64,000 bases of DNA, from NCBI GenBank assembly GCA_028023455.1, contig JAQFVV010012506.1:2228714-2292713 (forward strand). The letters are read 5' to 3'. This document shows positions 59,467-64,000 of the stretch, one piece after another. Under the pieces are notes generated by a model. That model was not told the origin of the DNA and ran no database searches. It saw only the letters and a program-made list of their open reading frames with translations. The translations under genes were made by a program, and so were the position numbers. This stretch comes from Epiperipatus broadwayi (lineage: Eukaryota; Onychophora; Udeonychophora; Euonychophora; Peripatidae). Position 1 is the first letter of the stretch, and every line of letters begins with the position of its first letter.

Positions 59467-59480
59467 ATATTACAATTATT

Positions 59481-59570
59481 CTTAAAATATCATTTATTTA
59501 TATTTCCATATTTCTTTTCTTCATACATCGTCTTGTTCCAGTAAAAAAATTATTGGCAAATTATTGTTTT
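59481..59570 (-). pseudogene. RTE relic, part beyond the PLE insertion
   Basis: CATACATCGTCTTGTTCCAG aligns with CATACATTGTCTTGTCCATA at about 19703 in the other RTE relic, continuing the order interrupted at 54844. Confidence 0.6.
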
Positions 59571-61569
59571 TTTGTAACACCTTTGTATATTATACATATC
59601 GTATATATATAAATCAAAATAAATAAATAAATGATTATTTCTGTTATACGGTTACAACTTATATATATATATGCATGTAAACTCACTATTATATTTCAAT
59701 ATTAATAATCTCACCAAATGTTTTTAAAAAACTCTTATATGTAGTGATCTACATGATATTTTTTATTTTTCTTTACTACCTCTAAGCTATTGAAACAACA
59801 TTAAATAAACTGAAGTCATGTGATAGAATCACTGATATTTTATCGATTTTATATTTGTAATTAATACATCTTTAGGTATCAAATGCAGTTTCGCTTCTTT
59901 CTCTAATCACGCATTTTCTTTCTTTTTTTTTAATGTAGCAATTTTTATTTTAATTGAAAATTTTTATTTACTATCATTTTGACAGGTTTTTATAACTTCC
60001 AATTCTTTTCTTATAGGTTTTTTCTTCTTTAGTTTCAACATTCAATTAAAATGAAATTGTGAAAGACATTTTTTATAACGTTTTTAAAATTGTTTTAATA
60101 ATCAAGAGACTGAACGAATTTGTAATATCTAGTTATCATCCCTAGAAATGCAAAATTAATTAAATAATTGATCATTTGTTTCATAGAGATTTATATTCTC
60201 ATTGAATCATATACAAAACATATGTTTTAAAATATAGTGTATAATATGTCAGTAATTCTTTTAATCAAATAATTGTAAATTATTATTAATTCAGCTATTC
60301 ACAGTTAAAATTCAGTTCATTTTGTAGTTAAGGTATAGGGATTGTAATGGTAAAACTATTCTTTAACTTCATTTAACATTGCATTAATGATGGACTCATG
60401 GGGTAATGTTTTTAGATTAATTCTTAGATAAATAAAATACTTAAGAAAAATCTGTTTGATCACATAAAGTGTAACACTGAAGTCTACTCCTAGAAACTCC
60501 CTGTTCTTCCATACATTCTGACACTAGATATCAGAAGAGAAGTTATTTCAAAGAAATTGTATCAAAAACTCTTAAACAGATTGGACTTGCCAATAATTCA
60601 TCATATAGATTTACTACTTAAGATTTATCTCAAATCAAAATTCTGCTTTGGGATGTAAAAATCTACAGTTAAAAATTATATGGCAAAAAGTGGATTCTTA
60701 TGAGATTCCAAGCAAATACCTTTTTCCTGATTTATTAATAAAATTATCTATATTTGATCTTCTTAGACACAACTGGATTTTTATCAACATATTCAGGACA
60801 ATGTGGACAAACACAACAATGATATGACTAAGAAATTATTCCTGAAGTGGCTAAATTGAAGATCTTAACAAAACTACTAGTGAATCTATCTCCTGGTTAG
60901 AACCTTATAAGTTCCTTGTAATATTTTATTAATATTTAATAAACCCACACAGTAAATAAATAAGTATTATGATTAATGTGACATTTAGATGCTCAAACAT
61001 CTCATGACATCTTCAGTGGTTAATTATAATATACTATAATTTTTATTTCAATATCTGTTCTGGTAATTATTTTGTTTTTTGAATCTTTGCAATTATAAAA
61101 TTATAGTGCTTTTATGATACTTTAAAAATTAAAGATATAGGTGGAATTGATTGTATTGTGTATAAAGTTTTAAATAGTTTAGAATTTTTTTATGATTTAA
61201 TATGTCAATTAAATTAACAGAGTTAATTACCATATACTTTGGCAACTATGATTCACTATAATTAAACTTGAATTATGAGTGTGAGTATGTGTTCAAAATT
61301 GTAGTGAGATATTTCGGTAACTAGGCAAGCTAAACATTTCAGTCTTCTCTCTATCACTATTATAAAACAAGCAATAATTGATTGGTTTTCAAATGGAACA
61401 ATATAAATTCAAAATGTTGAAATAAATTTATAATTATAAAATGTAGCAATGTAGCAACTGTGGCAATTTTTTGCTTGTTTTTCCTATCATTACGGTACTG
61501 CATGTGTGCATAAATATGTAAAGGATTGGTGTCATTAATCACTTTAAGCCAAAGACCTTTTAATAATTA
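59571..61569. other. AT-rich sequence, no supported gene
   Basis: Near 61014 a minus-strand CACTGAAGATGTCATGAG resembles the start of PLE-type end sequences but lacks GAAA. Nothing else that I can support. Confidence 0.35.
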
Positions 61570-61745
61570 TGCAGAAATGTATACATGTTGACAAGGCTGC
61601 TGCATGGTTAAGAAATACCTTTGTGTAAGCCAAATTCCTGTGTCCCTAGTCCCATGAACAAAGCTAACCTGAGAACAGTTCGATGGCACAAGACCTCGCA
61701 TTTATCAAGGTCCCAGGCTTGCATGATCTATTTCTTTTGTAAAGA
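61570..61745. other. Less AT-rich patch, possible tRNA-like SINE fragment
   Basis: On the plus strand GCTGCTGCATGGTTAAG (61592) resembles an A box region and CAGTTCGATGG (61677) a B box, about 80 bases apart. No A tail or TSD identified and the match is loose, so this is a suggestion only. Confidence 0.3.
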
Positions 61746-63350
61746 TCAAAAAATAAAACATTTTATCACAAACTAATTAAAAAGTGTTTCTTTTTTGACA
61801 AACTCTGTAATTTGTTATCCTACAATAAATATCATAAGCAAAGGAATATAATTATACAAGCACTGATTATGCAGTAATACAGATTTTTCAGTTACCTACA
61901 ATATTTATGTCTAAATGCTTTGCAATGTTCTGGCTAAGTTAATGTGAAGTCAGCATAGATCAAGAATGATTCTCTTCCTTAACCTTTTGATCTATTAAAT
62001 TTTCAAAAATAAAAAAAAAATTAAGATGATGTTATTAACAGATTCACAATAAAACATTGAAGAAAATAATATATATATATATTCAAATATTGATTCAATA
62101 AAATTGTACAAATCATATTTATAATTTCAAACAAATATGTAATTATTTACACATTATAAGTATTAACTTGTGCAATTTTAATATATCTATATTTGCAAGT
62201 AAGATAATTTTTTTAAGATCTAAATATTTTTTATCCTGTGAAAAAGACTCCCCCACTTTGGCACAAAAACATTTCACCAAGCTCCACATTTTTGGGGCCA
62301 GTTCTGACCATGAAATGAAACTAATAAATTAAAACAAAATGAATTCTATATAATTTTGTTTAACAAAAAATACAGAAGCAGTAAAATATAAAAATATATA
62401 TAATTATTTACACTTTTATCTTTTTAAATATTAACTCTCCTGATTTTGATGGCTACAATATAATAAATAATGATTAATTTTAATTAGGTCACCTCCAACC
62501 AATATGTTAATTAATTACTTAAAAACACCTCTTGGTTGTTACTTTATTTCATTCAGATTCTCTCGTGCATAACTTGTTATATTTTCTATTAACAAAGTCA
62601 GATTCTCAAATATTCATTCAATAATAGAATATTTACACTACTTCTGATTTAATTTTTGATATGATAGTTATTTCAGTATAATAACTTACTATATATATAT
62701 ATATAGAGAGAGAGCACTTTTTATTAGCCCAGTCTATTCTAAAATAAAATTTTGGTGTATAATTTTAAATTTTACAAATCTAATAATATTTACTTATTAA
62801 AAGAAGACAATAATGACATATTAGATCATAGGGTTTAAATGTGGGTTTAACTAATGGAAATTTATAAATGACCTTAACTCAAGATACATATAAATAATAA
62901 CCTACAGAGTCGTATATATGCAGATGGATGAACAATTAATATCATTTAGTATTTAAAACCAATGAAGTTTAAATTGTGTTTTGTAAACATGATGCATTAT
63001 AGAGACCAATAAGTATAATTTGTGCGCATTTGATTTTAAAAATAAAAAATTGTTTATAGTCGGATTGGCATGTTATGCTTAAAAATAAATAAACATTTAT
63101 CAATTTTGCAAAATACTAATCTAAAATTAATACAGTAAATTCTATTTTTATTTAATTTATAAAAAAAATATTATATTTCAATATTTTTTTGTAAAAAACC
63201 AAAACTGTCATTTTAAAATTATAAACCAAAAAAACTTGCAAGTTAAATGTATGTTAACAGAAAAAGTGGGAAATATCAACCAATCACAAAGGGTCAAACA
63301 ATATTTTACTATAAAATTGAAGAAAGAAAAAAAAGCTTCTTCTTGATTGT
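61746..63350. other. AT-rich sequence, no feature recognised
   Basis: AT and AG microsatellite at 62690-62714. No supported gene. Confidence 0.4.
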
Positions 63351-63485
63351 AAAAAATAAGTAACTAGTCTTGCGTTGTTAGCCGAGAGGTATCGCAGCCA
63401 TAATGCAAGCAAGTAGTTGGTTGCAGACGGGTGTGGGTTCGCGTCCTGGCAGATGCTATGACATATGGAAAAAATAAGTAACTAG
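63351..63485 (+). mobile_element. tRNA-derived SINE, family A, 17-bp TSD
   Basis: AAAAAATAAGTAACTAG at 63351-63367 and 63469-63485 (the second overlapping the A tail) brackets a plus-strand copy with A box TAGCCGAGAGG, B box GGTTCGCGTCC and tail ATGCTATGACATATG. The perfect TSD indicates a fairly recent insertion. Confidence 0.86.
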
Positions 63486-64000
63486 GCTTTTTCTTTTCTT
63501 GTGATATATTTTTTTAAAAAGTTGGATTAAAAATTCCTAAAATCTTATTATTTGCAAGCAGAAAAAGTAATGAATTGTAACTCTGTATTGATATATTGGA
63601 TATTTATAAGCTTTATTTTTAAACTAATGGAATAAATTAATCGTTTTCTACTGGGCAAATCAATGGTCAATAATTCCCAATAATCTCTTGGAAATTAATA
63701 TATATTGAGGAAATAATCAGAGATAAATAATCAACAAATATATTCACTGAAAGGGAACAATAATTGTGCCATGGGGAAAATGAATTGCAGTAATAAACAA
63801 AAGGAAATAAATAAACACCTTCAATATTCAGCAAGGATAAATAAAAGAACTGTAAATCTCTGGGAAACATTAAGTATATATATTTAAGATTCAATAGAAC
63901 TAAATTAGGAATAGCTGAAAAGTGTTCATTATCATTCCGGCTACACATAAAATCCTAATGATAATAAGGGATAGGAGAAGTATTTAATCTGAGCCATACT
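63486..64000. other. AT-rich sequence, no feature recognised
   Basis: The 93-codon minus frame at 63667-63948 shows no domain and is probably chance. Confidence 0.4.

Larger units (their letters stand above)
54831..59480 (-). mobile_element. Penelope-like element with inverted truncated copy, 14-bp TSD
   Basis: ATATTACAATTATT at 54831-54844 and 59467-59480 brackets a 4.6-kb insertion into an RTE relic. Read on the minus strand it contains an inverted 5'-truncated copy (59466-58222) and a partial terminal repeat (58223-58086). An N-terminal frame (58012-57540), the RT/GIY-YIG frame (57499-55352) and a 3' region with the other copy of the terminal repeat (54982-54845) follow. The inverted arms 54902-56150 and 58222-59466 are nearly identical. 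The left end has a 57-bp one-sided extension (54845-54901). Direct partial terminal repeats, an inverted truncated copy and a one-sided extension are all hallmarks of Penelope-like elements. The near identity of the arms indicates a recent insertion. Confidence 0.9.

Noticed and set aside
60480-60960. Tyrosine recombinase-like peptide (YFKEIVSKTLKQIGLANN...)
   Set aside because: The HSFR and catalytic R-H-R-Y signature is absent, two frames read equally well, and stops are frequent; likely chance.

Overview
The window is AT-rich (roughly three quarters A+T by eye), gene-poor eukaryotic DNA. It looks like an invertebrate animal genome, because it holds RTE-type and CR1/Jockey-like LINE relics, an endonuclease-bearing Penelope-like element (PLE), tRNA-derived SINEs with A tails and target-site duplications (TSDs), and fragments of hAT-like and Merlin/ISXO2-like DNA transposons. 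The species cannot be fixed from the sequence. I see no host protein-coding gene with confidence. Short exons in the unassigned AT-rich stretches cannot be excluded.

Layout. 0-11 kb: a CR1/Jockey-like LINE relic (minus), a hairpin insertion with a 16-bp TSD, a long AT microsatellite, an hAT-like relic, a tandem plus inverted 177-bp repeat and small foldback repeats. 11-32 kb: RTE relics (minus), a SINE, and two less AT-rich islands of unknown origin (22.3-25.3 kb, with minisatellites, and 29.4-31.3 kb). 32-38.5 kb: three composite foldback insertions, each with a 12-15 bp TSD, two of them carrying hammerhead ribozyme motifs. 40-48 kb: a SINE, a long RTE relic and a Merlin-like deletion derivative. 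48.5-51.7 kb: a 1.5-kb composite foldback element and a solo 337-bp unit with a complete type I hammerhead ribozyme. 52.5-59.6 kb: RTE relics interrupted by a SINE and by a 4.6-kb PLE. The PLE has a 715-codon reverse transcriptase plus GIY-YIG endonuclease frame, a 14-bp TSD and a nearly identical inverted 5'-truncated copy. 59.6-64 kb: mostly featureless, with one SINE.

How the parts may work together. At least three repeat families (FB-A, R3, R4) contain hammerhead cores (CTGATGA, stem II, GAAA, NUH cleavage triplet). They are arranged as tandem monomers of about 340-456 bp plus an inverted, truncated partial copy, flanked by 11-16 bp TSDs. The PLE has the same outline: partial direct terminal repeat, inverted truncated copy, one-sided extension and 14-bp TSD. 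The most interesting reading is a retrozyme-like system: small non-autonomous ribozyme-bearing retroelements copied and inserted by PLE machinery. Hammerheads in PLE terminal repeats and in animal retrozymes are already known as a class. These families, the ribozyme-free relatives that share the architecture (R1, R2, R5), and their clustering are what deserves a second look.

Caution: inside the PLE there is a 22-base match, with a 3-base gap, to a standard Illumina adapter (57709-57730). It lies where the PLE frame breaks and suggests a local assembly artefact.
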